A model generated the notes under the pieces. That model did no database searches and was not told where the DNA came from. It saw only the letters and a program-made list of their open reading frames with translations. 64,000 bases of DNA from Pseudonocardiales bacterium (GTDB taxonomy: Bacteria; Actinomycetota; Actinomycetes; Mycobacteriales; Jatrophihabitantaceae), in contig JAVEET010000222.1 in assembly GCA_030840295.1 (NCBI GenBank), positions 1-64,000 on the forward strand, read 5' to 3'. A program made the position numbers and the translations under genes. This document shows, piece after piece, positions 36,890 to 46,212 of this stretch; position 1 is the first letter of the stretch, and each line of letters starts with the position of its first letter.

Positions 36890-37918
36890 GTGAGGCGCCG
36901 ACGCTCACGTCTTATGCGGGGAGCGGCGTCTGAAACTGTACGCACTCTGGAGGCGGGTCAGATTTCCGAACCGAGAACGATTGCCGAGTTGGGTGAATTC
37001 GGTCTCATCCATCGCATGACGAGGGCCCTGCAGTCCGGCGCCCGTAGCGGTTCGACCATTATCGGTCCCGGCGACGACGCCGCCGTGGTGGCCATGCCGG
37101 ACGGTCGGGTGGTGGCCTCGACGGACCTCTTGATCGAGAACCGGCACTTTCGGCGGGACTGGTCGACCGCCAACGACGTGGGACGGAAAGCGGCGGCCCG
37201 CAACCTCGCCGACATCGTGGCTATGGGGGCGAGCCCGACCTCGCTGCTGGTGGGGTTGGCCGCGCCCGGAACGCTGGAACTGACCTGGGTGGACGGCCTG
37301 GTTGCCGGCTTCGCCGAGGAATGCGGTCAAGTGGGGGCAGCTGTGGTCGGCGGAGACGTCAGCGCCGCCGAGTCGATCATCCTGTCGGTGACCGCGCTCG
37401 GCGATCTGCAAGGTCGCGAACCAGTGTTGCTCTCTGGTGCACGTGCCGGACACGTCGTCGCCGTCTGCGGCCGGCTCGGCTGGGCCGCTGCGGGTTTTGC
37501 CGTCCTGTCCCGGGGGTTTCGCTCGCCGGTCCAGGTCGTCAACGCCCATCGGCGACCAGAACCGCCCTATGCCCAGGGCCCGAAAGCGGCAGAACTCGGA
37601 GCCACGTCGATGACCGACGTCTCGGACGGGCTGATCGCCGATCTCGGGCATATCGCCACAGCGAGCGGGGTGCGCATCGACCTTCGCGGTGAAGCGCTCG
37701 CGCCGACCGCAAAACTCCGCGACGTCGCCTCGGCCCTCAATGTTGATCCGATGACCTGGGTCCTGACCGGTGGTGATGATTACTCACTGGTCGCCACCTT
37801 TTCCAACTTCGCTTCGGTGCCTGCGGGATGGACGGCCGTCGGCCTGGTCCGAGAGGGCGAGGGGGTAAGGGTGGACGGTCTGCGCTGGTCCGATGGCGGC
37901 CACGAGCACTTCAAGTGA
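36890..37918 (+). CDS. thiL: Thiamine-monophosphate kinase
   Basis: Up to 342 residues from GTG 36890. IIGPGDDAAVVAMPDGRVVASTDLLIENRHF holds the Mg/ATP sites, GAAVVGGDVSAAESI and TDVSDGLIADLGHIA follow, and the C terminus has VLTGGDDYSLV. It phosphorylates thiamine phosphate to the diphosphate. The family usually begins just before the LGEFGLIHRM helix; here ATT 36962 lies 8 bases after GGAGG, giving a start with 318 residues, while GTG 36890 and ATG 36914 have no clear ribosome-binding site. Confidence 0.9.
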   Translation: MRRRRSRLMRGAASETVRTLEAGQISEPRTIAELGEFGLIHRMTRALQSGARSGSTIIGPGDDAAVVAMPDGRVVASTDLLIENRHFRRDWSTANDVGRKAAARNLADIVAMGASPTSLLVGLAAPGTLELTWVDGLVAGFAEECGQVGAAVVGGDVSAAESIILSVTALGDLQGREPVLLSGARAGHVVAVCGRLGWAAAGFAVLSRGFRSPVQVVNAHRRPEPPYAQGPKAAELGATSMTDVSDGLIADLGHIATASGVRIDLRGEALAPTAKLRDVASALNVDPMTWVLTGGDDYSLVATFSNFASVPAGWTAVGLVREGEGVRVDGLRWSDGGHEHFK

Positions 37919-37941
37919 CCAGCGACGAGGATGACGTGATG

Positions 37942-38010
37942 CGGAGCCGCTACCTGGAGCCGGGACGTGGAGCCGCGACCTGGAGCCGCGACGTGGAGCC
38001 GGGACGTGGA
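37942..38010. repeat. 13-bp tandem repeat after thiL
   Basis: Four near-identical 13-bp units of TGGAGCCGSGACS run from 37955 to 38006, with a weaker unit before them and a partial one after. The array lies about 24 bp past the thiL stop, before the terminator hairpin. Confidence 0.85.
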
Positions 38011-38037
38011 TTCCTCGTGCCCGCACCGGACCGGCAC

Positions 38038-38077
38038 GACACCGGGCCGGCTCCCAGTTGGGAGCCGGCCCGGTGTC
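38038..38077. terminator. Very strong bidirectional hairpin, thiL/rpmB
   Basis: Perfect 19-bp arms (38038-38056 and 38059-38077), mostly G/C, with only two bases between the arms. It lies between convergent genes and probably stops transcription from both sides. The short loop implies that the top pairs open, or that it is a cruciform-capable palindrome. Confidence 0.8.
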
Positions 38078-38121
38078 TTAGCTGGATCGGTGTCGTGCGG
38101 CCGCTACGTCCGCCGCGCCAA

Positions 38122-38313
38122 TTAGGCGCGGGTAACCTTGCCCGCCTTGAGGCAGGACGTGCACACGGTGACCCGCCGACGGGTTCCGGGCGCCACGAGG
38201 GCGCGGACGGTCTGCACGTTCGGGTTCCATCGACGGTGCGTCCGACGGTGAGAGTGCGAAACGGACATGCCGAAGCCGGGCCCCTTGCCGCAGACATCGC
38301 AGTGGCTGGCCAC
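38122..38313 (-). CDS. rpmB: 50S ribosomal protein L28
   Basis: 63 residues from GTG 38313, preceded by GAGGAGG. CDVCGKGPGFG and CTSCLKAGKV retain both Cys pairs, so this is the zinc-binding (C+) form. HSHRRTHRRWNPN is the conserved RNA-contact segment. Zinc-free L28 paralogues exist in many actinobacteria for zinc starvation; none is here. The 216 bp to the divergent gene holds a small ACGAC-GAAA-GTCGT hairpin in its leader and little else. Confidence 0.97.
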   Translation of the reverse strand: MASHCDVCGKGPGFGMSVSHSHRRTHRRWNPNVQTVRALVAPGTRRRVTVCTSCLKAGKVTRA

Positions 38314-38529
38314 AATGGCCTCCTCAAGTTCTCGAAACGACGAAAGTCGTCGCTATATGCAGGTGCATTGCTCGCCACCGTCCGAGCCGGACAGGGCAAC
38401 CGGCTAAGTGTAGCCAGGCCGCCGGGCGGGCTCCAAACCGGGCGACGAACCCGATCGGCGCACCAAGGGCCGCCCAGCGCCCGCCCAGTATGGTGACCGC
38501 CAGCACCGATTCTGCCCGAGAGGACCTAC

Positions 38530-40185
38530 ATGCTCGTCCACCTCGACGCCTCGGCGGTCCGCCGGTGGTGCAGCATGGCGGCCGAGGACCTGGAGGCACA
38601 TCGCGGCGAGATCGATGATCTGAACGTATTCCCGATTCCGGACGGAGACACCGGTACGAACCTCGCGCTGACCCTGAAGAGCGCCAACGAGGCGGTGGCA
38701 GGTGACCGCTCCTCGGCGGCCGGGGCGGTGCTGCGAGCGATGGCGCGCGGAGCGCTCCTGGGCGCCCGCGGAAACTCGGGGGTGATCGTCTCCCAGTTGC
38801 TGCGGGGCCTGGCCGACGGCTTGGACGGCGCCGTCGAGGCAGACGCGGCGATGATCGTCGCAGCCTTGCGGCGGGCCGCCGACGCCGCGTACGCCGCGGT
38901 GTCCCGGCCGGTCGAAGGAACCATCCTGTCGGTGATCAAGGGCGCGGCCGAGGCAGCCGAGGCGACGACCGACGCTGACCTCGCGACCGTGGTGCAGGCC
39001 TGCGTCAGCGGGGCTCGTGAGTCGCTGCGCCGGACCCCCGAACAGCTGGCGGTATTGGCCCGAGCCGGCGTGGTCGATGCCGGCGGCCGCGGATTGGTCG
39101 TCCTGCTCGAGGCGCTCGCCACCGTCGTTGTCGGGTGGCGCGCACCTGATGCCCCGCCGGGGCCGAGTCGAACGGCGCCCCGCAATCGCGCGGCGCTCGA
39201 GGCGATCAGAGAAGCGGGCAGCGACGCGTTCGCCTATGAGGTGCAGTACCTGCTGCACACAACCGAAGAGGGTATCGAGTCCCTCAAATCGGTCTTGCAA
39301 CCGCTGGGGGATTCGCTCGTCGTCGTCGGCGCCGGGGAAGTGACCACCGGACCCGGATCCGCTCACGACAGCGCGCCGACCGGGTTGTTCAACGTGCACG
39401 TGCATGTCAACGACGTGGGAGCTGCCATCGAGGCGGGTATCGAGGTCGGTCGTCCGCACCGCATCACGGTGACCAGGTTCGCCGATCAGGTCGCTGCCGA
39501 GGGTGCCGGTCGCTATCGCCAGGGAACAGTCTTGGTCGCCGTCGCACCAGGTGTCGGCTTGGCCGACCTGTTCCGGTCGGAGGGAGTGCTCGTCGTCGAC
39601 GGTGGCCCCACCTGCAATCCGTCGACCGCGGAGGTCCTCAACGAGCTGGTCAGCAGCCAGGCGGCGCGGGTGATCCTGCTGCCGAACGCTGCTGCGGTGG
39701 ACGGCGTGGCTGAGATGGCAGCCGAGGAAGCCCGGGCGCAGGGGATCGAGGTGGCGGTGATCCCGACGAAATCACCGGTGCAAGGCCTCGCCGCGGTGGC
39801 GGTACACGACGTGAGCCGGCGATTCGAGGACGACGTCATCGCCCTGGCCGAAGCCGCCGCCGCTACCCGGTTCGCCGAGGTGACCATTGCCGTTCGCGAA
39901 TCGATCACGTATGTCGGGCGATGCCAGGCGGGGGACGTCCTGGGGCTCATCGATGGTGAGGTCGTCGAGATCGGCGCCGAGGTGGCGGCGGTAGGGATCA
40001 GCCTGGTGGAGCGGCTGATCAGCGCAGGCGCCGAACTGGTGACCGTCCTGGCCGGTTCCGATCCCGGCGGAACAGAGGCCGCGGCGCTACTCGGGTCTCA
40101 TGTCAAGGCGCACCATCCCCTGATCGAGCTGAATGCGTTTACCGGTGGTCAGCCGCATTTCCCGCTGCTGATCGGAGCCGAATAG
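38530..40185 (+). CDS. DhaL/FakA-like kinase domain protein
   Basis: 551 residues. The DhaL (DAK2) ATP-binding domain occupies about residues 1-200, with NVFPIPDGDTGTNLALTL, LLGARGNSGVIVSQ and GVVDAGGRGLVVLLEAL. The remaining two-thirds resemble the FakA middle and C-terminal domains. FakA phosphorylates fatty acids bound to a DegV-like FakB for phospholipid use. No FakB is near. It directly precedes recG, as does Rv2974c/Rv2975c in mycobacteria. Confidence 0.85.
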   Translation: MLVHLDASAVRRWCSMAAEDLEAHRGEIDDLNVFPIPDGDTGTNLALTLKSANEAVAGDRSSAAGAVLRAMARGALLGARGNSGVIVSQLLRGLADGLDGAVEADAAMIVAALRRAADAAYAAVSRPVEGTILSVIKGAAEAAEATTDADLATVVQACVSGARESLRRTPEQLAVLARAGVVDAGGRGLVVLLEALATVVVGWRAPDAPPGPSRTAPRNRAALEAIREAGSDAFAYEVQYLLHTTEEGIESLKSVLQPLGDSLVVVGAGEVTTGPGSAHDSAPTGLFNVHVHVNDVGAAIEAGIEVGRPHRITVTRFADQVAAEGAGRYRQGTVLVAVAPGVGLADLFRSEGVLVVDGGPTCNPSTAEVLNELVSSQAARVILLPNAAAVDGVAEMAAEEARAQGIEVAVIPTKSPVQGLAAVAVHDVSRRFEDDVIALAEAAAATRFAEVTIAVRESITYVGRCQAGDVLGLIDGEVVEIGAEVAAVGISLVERLISAGAELVTVLAGSDPGGTEAAALLGSHVKAHHPLIELNAFTGGQPHFPLLIGAE

Positions 40186-40277
40186 CCGCCCGCTACCAGC
40201 GCCGGACCCCGATCGCCGCGTGCCACCGACGGACGCGCAAGGCTTGGCTCGTCGGACCGTTCTGGCACAGTGACCGT

Positions 40278-42482
40278 ATGGCTTCCCGGGATACCTTGCT
40301 GCGCGAGGTCGTGGGCGGAAAGGCGGCCAAGGCGCTCGGCTCTGCCCTCGAACTCACGACAGTGGGCGAGCTGCTGCGCCACTATCCGCGGCGGTTCAGC
40401 GAACGCGGCGAACTCACCGACCTCTCGCGACTGGTCGAGGGCGAGGAGGTCACGGTCCAAGCCGAGATCGAATCGGTGACCGGCAGGCGGATCCCCGGAC
40501 GGAAGCTGCACATCCTGGAGGTGGTGATCAGCTCGGGTGCGAGCAAGGCGTCGATCAGTTTCTTCAACCAGTCATGGCGGGAGAAAGAGCTGCTCCCGGG
40601 CCGCCGCGGGTTCTTCGCCGGCAAGGTGAGCCGGTTTCGTTCGAAGCTACAGCTGAACTCGCCGGAATACGTGCTAGAGGTCGACGACGACGAGCTGACC
40701 GCCAGCGACTTTGCCAACACCCTCATTCCGGTATATCCCGCCGCCAGCGGTTTACCGTCCTGGACGATCGCCAAGTGCGTCTCGCTCGTGCTGGATCAGC
40801 TCGATGAGGTGAGCGACCCGCTGCCCTATGAGGTAAAGGCCCGGTCCGGACTGATGGATCTGGATTGGGCGCTGCGGCATATCCATCGCCCCGAGACCCG
40901 AGCCGAGTACAGCAAGGCCCGGCACCGGCTTGCCTTCGACGAGGCGTTCGGAGTGCAGCTCATCCTGGCTCAGCGCAAGCACGCGCAGGCGGCTAATCCC
41001 GCGGTGGCCCGGCCGCCGGGACATGGTGGCTTGGTCGCGGCGTTTGAGGACCGGCTGCCGTTCACGTTCACGGCCGAACAGTCCGACATCGCCGAGCTGA
41101 TCTCGCGTGAGCTGGCCGCCGAGCATCCGATGCATCGGCTCCTTCAGGGTGAGGTCGGTTCGGGTAAGACAGTCGTGGCGCTACGGGCGATGCTCCAGGT
41201 GGTCGATACCGGCGGCCAGGCCGCCTTGCTGGCGCCGACCGAGGTGCTGGCGGCCCAGCACGAGGCGACCGTCCTCGAGCTACTCGGGGACCTGGCTCGC
41301 GCCGATCAGCTGGGTGGCTCCGACCGCGGTACGACGGTAGCGCTGCTGACCGGATCGATGCCGGCGGGCGCCCGTCGCGCCGCGCTGCTCGACGCGGCGT
41401 CGGGAGCGGCCGGCATCGTGATCGGCACCCATGCCCTGATCCAGGACCACGTCCAGTTCGCAGACCTCGGCCTGGTCGTGATCGATGAACAACATCGTTT
41501 CGGGGTAGAACAGCGTGACGCCTTGCGCAGCAAGGCGAGCGCACCTCCGCACATGCTGGTCATGACGGCAACGCCGATTCCCCGCACCGTCGCAATGACC
41601 GTGTATGGCGACCTGGAAACGTCCGAGCTCCGCGAGTTGCCGGCCGGCCGGTCGAAGGTGGACACCACCGTGGTGCCGATCACCGACAAGCCGGGTTGGC
41701 TGGACCGGGTCTGGGAGCGAGTGCACAAAGAGGTCGCCAAAGGCCGTCAGGTGTACATCGTGTGCCCGCGGATCGGCGAGGGTGACGAGGGTGGCCAGCT
41801 CGACGATCCAGCGGACACGGCCGATCTGGGACCCGACTCCGACGAGGAAGCCGCCCAGACGGCGTCCGTGCTGTCCACCTACGCCGAGCTGAAGGCCGGA
41901 CCACTCGCCGGCTTGCGCCTCGGTTTGATGCACGGCCGGCTCAGCGGCGATCAGAAGTCCGCCGTCATGGCCGACTTTGCGACCGGCACCTGCGATGTGC
42001 TCATCTCGACCACGGTCATCGAGGTCGGCGTCAACGTACCGAACGCGACCCTGATGATCATTCTGGACGCCGACCGGTTCGGCGTCTCCCAATTGCACCA
42101 GCTGCGCGGCAGGGTAGGTCGGGGCAGCTACGACGACGCCGATCACAAGAACTACTGCTTGTTGCTTACCCGGCTACCGTCGGCGCACCCGTCGCTGCGC
42201 CGGCTGGAGTCGGTGGCCGAGACCACGGACGGTTTCGCGCTCGCGAGATTGGACCTGGAGGAACGGCGTGAGGGCGACGTCCTCGGCGACCTCCAGTCGG
42301 GACGCCGATCACGGCTCAAGCTGCTCTCCCTGCTGCGTGACGAGAAGCTGATCATGGATGCCCGAGTCGAAGCGAGACAGGTCATAGCGGGGGATCCCTC
42401 ATTGGTCGAACACCCGGAGTTGCAGGAATTCCTGTGGGAATCCTTCGACTCCGAGCGCGCCGACTACCTGCACAAGGCCTGA
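40278..42482 (+). CDS. recG: ATP-dependent DNA helicase RecG
   Basis: 734 residues, usual length. An N-terminal wedge/OB domain (VTVQAEIESVTGRRIPGR) is followed by superfamily 2 helicase motifs: LLQGEVGSGKTVVAL (Walker A), IDEQHRFGVEQR (DEQH), MTATPIPRTVAM, TTVIEVGVNVPNAT and QLHQLRGRVGRG. It reverses stalled forks and processes branched DNA. Confidence 0.97.
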   Translation: MASRDTLLREVVGGKAAKALGSALELTTVGELLRHYPRRFSERGELTDLSRLVEGEEVTVQAEIESVTGRRIPGRKLHILEVVISSGASKASISFFNQSWREKELLPGRRGFFAGKVSRFRSKLQLNSPEYVLEVDDDELTASDFANTLIPVYPAASGLPSWTIAKCVSLVLDQLDEVSDPLPYEVKARSGLMDLDWALRHIHRPETRAEYSKARHRLAFDEAFGVQLILAQRKHAQAANPAVARPPGHGGLVAAFEDRLPFTFTAEQSDIAELISRELAAEHPMHRLLQGEVGSGKTVVALRAMLQVVDTGGQAALLAPTEVLAAQHEATVLELLGDLARADQLGGSDRGTTVALLTGSMPAGARRAALLDAASGAAGIVIGTHALIQDHVQFADLGLVVIDEQHRFGVEQRDALRSKASAPPHMLVMTATPIPRTVAMTVYGDLETSELRELPAGRSKVDTTVVPITDKPGWLDRVWERVHKEVAKGRQVYIVCPRIGEGDEGGQLDDPADTADLGPDSDEEAAQTASVLSTYAELKAGPLAGLRLGLMHGRLSGDQKSAVMADFATGTCDVLISTTVIEVGVNVPNATLMIILDADRFGVSQLHQLRGRVGRGSYDDADHKNYCLLLTRLPSAHPSLRRLESVAETTDGFALARLDLEERREGDVLGDLQSGRRSRLKLLSLLRDEKLIMDARVEARQVIAGDPSLVEHPELQEFLWESFDSERADYLHKA

Positions 42483-42613
42483 ATCGGTTGTAGCCGTCGA
42501 CGCGGCGCCGGATGTGCACCGGTTGGGCCGGGAACCGCCGAGGGTGATCGGCCGGTTTCAGTACTTACCGCTCGCCTCGCGTCGCGTCCCGGACCGGTCT
42601 AAGGTGCTCAGGC

Positions 42614-43171
42614 GTGACGCGGATCGTCGGGGGGACCGCGCGGGGACGCCGGATCGCGGTGCCGCCCCGCGGCACCAGGCCCACTTCGGAGCGGGCGCGC
42701 GAGGCACTGTTCAACACGCTGAGCACCGAATTGGACCTCGTAGGCGCCCGTGCGCTCGATCTGTTCGCCGGGTCGGGTGCGGTCGGCATCGAGGCCCTCT
42801 CCCGAGGCGCCGAGGTGGCGGTGTTCGTTGAATCCGACCATCGGGCCGCAGCCATCCTGCAGGAGAATCTGAACGCGGTGCGCCTGTCCGGCGCCGTGCT
42901 GTATCGATGCAGTGCAGAGACGTATCTGGCCGCCGTAGGCGCCGACGATCCGTTCGACTTCGTGTTTCTCGATCCCCCCTACGCAGTTCCCCCCGGAGTC
43001 GTGGCGCGTCTGCTGGAGACCCTCGCCGACGAGCGCTGGCTGGTCGAAGGTGCGGTCGTCGTAGTCGAACGGTCGTGGCGTGACCCACAGCCGGAGTGGC
43101 CGAGTGAGATCAAAGCCATGAAACAGCGCCGTTACGGCGAGGGCTCTCTTTGGTACGGTCGCCGCGGGTAG
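42614..43171 (+). CDS. rsmD: 16S rRNA (guanine966-N2)-methyltransferase
   Basis: 185 residues from GTG 42614. The SAM motif is ALDLFAGSGAVGIEALSRGA and the catalytic motif FVFLDPPYA. TRPTSERAREALFNTL is the conserved N-terminal RNA-binding segment. It lies just upstream of coaD, the usual pairing. The 131 bp before it show no clear signal. Confidence 0.95.
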   Translation: MTRIVGGTARGRRIAVPPRGTRPTSERAREALFNTLSTELDLVGARALDLFAGSGAVGIEALSRGAEVAVFVESDHRAAAILQENLNAVRLSGAVLYRCSAETYLAAVGADDPFDFVFLDPPYAVPPGVVARLLETLADERWLVEGAVVVVERSWRDPQPEWPSEIKAMKQRRYGEGSLWYGRRG

Positions 43172-43209
43172 TGCGCCCACCAGCGAAACCACGTGAGGCG
43201 AAGGTACCG

Positions 43210-43719
43210 ATGACCGCTGATCCAACCATCCGCAAGGCCGTCTGCCCGGGATCCTTCGATCCGGTCACCAACGGTCATCTCGACATCATCGGTCGGGCGG
43301 CTCAGCTGTACGACGAGGTTGTGGTCGCGGTGCTGATCAACAAGACCAAGTCCAGCCTGTTCACGGTGCAGGAGCGCCTGGACCTGCTGACCGAGGTCAC
43401 GAGTAAATACCCCAATGTCCGGGTGGATGCGTTCCACGGCCTGCTGGTCGACTACTGCCGGGCGAACGGGATAGCCGTGATTCTCAAGGGGATCCGTGCC
43501 GTGAGCGATTTCGACTACGAGTTGAAGATGGCTCAGATGAATCGCGGTCTGGCCGGTATCGACACCTTGTTCATGCCGACGAATCCCGAGTACAGCTTCC
43601 TCGCCTCCAGCCTGGTCAAGGAGATCGCCACCTATGGTGGTGACATGAGCAGCATGGTGCCCGACGTGGTCCATGCCCGGATGCTGGAACGAATCGAGGA
43701 GAAAAACCGCCGTGACTGA
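43210..43719 (+). CDS. coaD: Phosphopantetheine adenylyltransferase
   Basis: 169 residues from ATG 43210. VCPGSFDPVTNGHLDII contains the T/HxGH nucleotide-binding motif; ILKGIRAVSDFDYELKMAQMN and SSLVKEIATYGGD are conserved. Penultimate step of coenzyme A synthesis. Its end overlaps the next gene by 8 bases. Confidence 0.96.
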   Translation: MTADPTIRKAVCPGSFDPVTNGHLDIIGRAAQLYDEVVVAVLINKTKSSLFTVQERLDLLTEVTSKYPNVRVDAFHGLLVDYCRANGIAVILKGIRAVSDFDYELKMAQMNRGLAGIDTLFMPTNPEYSFLASSLVKEIATYGGDMSSMVPDVVHARMLERIEEKNRRD

Positions 43720-44344
43720 TCACACTCTGGCCCGTGCCGACGAGGTGCTGACCGAGCTGGTCGAGCTGGTGGAAACCGCACGGACGCTCCCGATGTCCTC
43801 ATCCTGCGTGGTCCCGCGAGAACGCACGCTGGATCTGCTCGACGCGCTGCGCGAGGTGTTGCCGTCGGAGATGATGGAAGCGCGCCGCCTCGTCGCGCAG
43901 CGCGACCGGCTGCTGGCTGAGGCCACCGAGCGGGCCGAAGAGTTGGCCCGGGCCGCGACCGAGGAGGCGAATGCCGTCATCGACACGGCTCGCGCCGATG
44001 CTCACAATCAGATCGAGGCCGCCAAGATCGAGCAGGCCCAGCTGGTGGCCTCGGCGACGGTGCATCAAACGGCTACCGCAGAAGCGGGCCGGATCACCGC
44101 CATGGCCGACGCCCATGCCGAGACGACCCGTCGGGAGGCCGAGGAGTACGCCGGCCGGCTCAAGGCCGACGCGCACGGATATGCCGAGCGCACCCTGTCC
44201 GAGCTCGTCGCCAACCTGCAACGGCTCGCTGCCACGGCCGAGAATGGTCGCGCCGCCCTGGGCGGGAGCGCCGCAGCGGAGCCGCCTGCAGAACCCGCCC
44301 CCGGGCTCGGTCCCGTCACGGACGGCTCTGACGACGCCGGCTGA
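43712..44344 (+). CDS. sepIVA: SepIVA-like DivIVA-domain protein
   Basis: 210 residues from GTG 43712, preceded by GAGGAG and overlapping coaD by 8 bases. The N-terminal segment LPMSSSCVVPRERTLDLLDALREVLPSE strongly resembles mycobacterial SepIVA (Rv2927c), an essential septation factor. Residues 70-175 are an Ala/Glu/Arg-rich coiled coil; the tail is Pro/Ala-rich. It should act at the septum or in cell-envelope growth. Position near DUF177 and rnc also matches mycobacteria. Confidence 0.82.
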   Translation: MTDHTLARADEVLTELVELVETARTLPMSSSCVVPRERTLDLLDALREVLPSEMMEARRLVAQRDRLLAEATERAEELARAATEEANAVIDTARADAHNQIEAAKIEQAQLVASATVHQTATAEAGRITAMADAHAETTRREAEEYAGRLKADAHGYAERTLSELVANLQRLAATAENGRAALGGSAAAEPPAEPAPGLGPVTDGSDDAG

Positions 44345-44465
44345 GCCGTGGGCCTTCGAGCGATTTCACCTCAGGCCGTCGCCTCGGGTAGCCTGAACGA
44401 CGGCCAATTGCATGTTCTGGCCAAGGCGCACAGTTCCGCACGTTTCTGCTTACCGAAGGTCAACC

Positions 44466-45056
44466 GTGAATACCCGCAGCTTGTTCGTCCTGGATACCCG
44501 GGAAGTCGGACGAGCCCCCGGGGCTCGGCGCGACTACCGGCGTGAGATTCCTGCTCCTGCGCACCTCGGCTTGGACATGATCGGGGTTCCTGAGGGTTCC
44601 CCGCTCGATCTGACAGTGCGGCTCGAATCGGTGACCGAAGGTGTCCTGGCGACAGGATCGGTGACCGGCGAGCTCAGCGGTGAGTGCGGGCGGTGTCTGA
44701 TCAGGTTCACCGACGAGTTGGAGGTCGAGTTCGTCGAGCTGTTCGCCTATCGCGACAGCGCCACGGAGCAGACCACCGACCCGGATGAGGTGTCCCGGCT
44801 GCAGGGCGATCGTCTCGACCTGGAGCCGGTGGTGCGCGACGTCACGGTATTGAGTTTGCCGCTCACGCCGTTGTGCCAGCCGGATTGCGGCGGTCTGTGC
44901 TCCGAATGCGGAGAGCGGATCGACGACCTTCCGGACGGCCATTCGCACACCAAGATCGACCCCCGTTGGGCCGCTCTCACCGAGCGGTTCGACACCGAAG
45001 CAGCTCGGACCCAAGGCCAACCGGCCGGAAGCAGTCCGACAGAGAGTCAGGAGTAA
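44466..45056 (+). CDS. DUF177 (YceD) protein
   Basis: 196 residues from GTG 44466. VLDTREVGRAPGARRDYRRE at the N terminus, GECGRCLIRF, and the Cys cluster CQPDCGGLCSECGERIDD near the C terminus. YceD proteins precede rpmF in most bacteria and affect 23S rRNA maturation; here rpmF begins 5 bases after its stop. The Cys cluster probably binds zinc. Confidence 0.9.
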   Translation: MNTRSLFVLDTREVGRAPGARRDYRREIPAPAHLGLDMIGVPEGSPLDLTVRLESVTEGVLATGSVTGELSGECGRCLIRFTDELEVEFVELFAYRDSATEQTTDPDEVSRLQGDRLDLEPVVRDVTVLSLPLTPLCQPDCGGLCSECGERIDDLPDGHSHTKIDPRWAALTERFDTEAARTQGQPAGSSPTESQE

Positions 45057-45061
45057 CCGTC

Positions 45062-45241
45062 GTGGCCGTCCCGAAGCGGAAGACCTCGCGTTCCAACACC
45101 CGGAGCCGACGCTCGCAGTGGAAGACCACCGCGCCCACCTTGGTCAGCTGCCCGAACCGCGCCTGTGCGCAGCCCAAGCTGCCGCACACCGCGTGCAGCA
45201 ACTGTGGTCAGTACGACGGACGGCAGGTTCTCGCGGTCTGA
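45062..45241 (+). CDS. rpmF: 50S ribosomal protein L32
   Basis: 59 residues from GTG 45062. AVPKRKTSRSNTRSRRSQWK is the standard N terminus. CPNRACAQPKLPHTACSNCG carries four Cys and is the zinc-binding form. It is in an operon with the DUF177 gene and rnc. Confidence 0.96.
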   Translation: MAVPKRKTSRSNTRSRRSQWKTTAPTLVSCPNRACAQPKLPHTACSNCGQYDGRQVLAV

Positions 45242-45285
45242 CCGCGAGCCGATGGCCTCCAGGCTGAACTGTTTCGGGGTCGAGC

Positions 45286-46212
45286 ATGGCCGCCGCTAAG
45301 CAGCTCCTGCCCGCCGACCCAGCCGAACTGGCTGCGGAGCTCGGTGTCCAGATGGACGCCGAGCTTTTTCGGCGTGCCCTGACGCATCGGTCCTACGCCT
45401 ACGAGAACGGCGATCTGCCCCATAACGAACGCCTGGAATTCCTCGGCGACTCGGTGCTCGGCGTCGTCATCACCGAGGCCCTCTACCGCAATCATCCTGA
45501 TCTGCCCGAGGGTAAGCTGGCCAAGCTCCGCGCATCGGTGGTGAACATGCGCGCCCTGGCCGAGGTGGCCCGCAGCATCGGCACGGACGGCATCGGCCGG
45601 TATGTGCTGCTCGGGCGCGGCGAGGACGCGACCGGCGGTCGTGACAAGCCCTCGATCCTCGCCGACACACTCGAGGCCATTCTGGGCGCGATCCACCTCG
45701 AACACGGCATCGGCGTCGCGGCCGAGGTCATCCATCGGCTGTTCGACGAGGTGCTGCGGGCGGCTCCCGGGTACGGAGCAGGTCTCGACTGGAAGACGTC
45801 GTTGCAGGAGCTCACCGCCTTGCACGGCTTGGGTGTGCCCGAGTACCAGATCACCTCGAGCGGGCCCGACCACGCCAAATCCTTCACCGCCGCCGCGGTG
45901 GTGGACGGCAGTACGTACGACGTGCGACCCGGGCGGAGCAAGAAGGAAGCCGAGCAGTCCGCGGCCGAGGCGGCCTGGCGGGCGCTCAACCCGAACTCGA
46001 CGGACGCGTCGCCGCTCGCATCGCCCGCGCCCTCGACGGATGTATCGCCGGCCGACACCGCGCCGAGCCACAACAGCGGGCCGAGCCACAACAGGGCGCC
46101 CAACCGCGACGGGGCGCCGGACCCCCTCGACCTGGAACAGCTCGAGGCGCGCGAATCCGCCGACGAATCAGCCAGGACGTCGGACCCCGTGACCGAACAG
46201 TCCGGTGCCTGA
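45286..46212 (+). CDS. rnc: Ribonuclease III
   Basis: 308 residues, longer than the usual 225-240. The catalytic signature [13 protein letters not shown] (about residue 46) and the second acidic site [13 protein letters not shown] are intact, followed by the double-stranded RNA-binding domain ([14 protein letters not shown]...[14 protein letters not shown]). From about residue 240 onward there is a low-complexity Ser/Pro/Asn/Asp tail with a repeated SHN segment. It overlaps mutM by 8 bases. Confidence 0.95.
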   Translation: MAAAKQLLPADPAELAAELGVQMDAELFRRALTHRSYAYENGDLPHNERLEFLGDSVLGVVITEALYRNHPDLPEGKLAKLRASVVNMRALAEVARSIGTDGIGRYVLLGRGEDATGGRDKPSILADTLEAILGAIHLEHGIGVAAEVIHRLFDEVLRAAPGYGAGLDWKTSLQELTALHGLGVPEYQITSSGPDHAKSFTAAAVVDGSTYDVRPGRSKKEAEQSAAEAAWRALNPNSTDASPLASPAPSTDVSPADTAPSHNSGPSHNRAPNRDGAPDPLDLEQLEARESADESARTSDPVTEQSGA

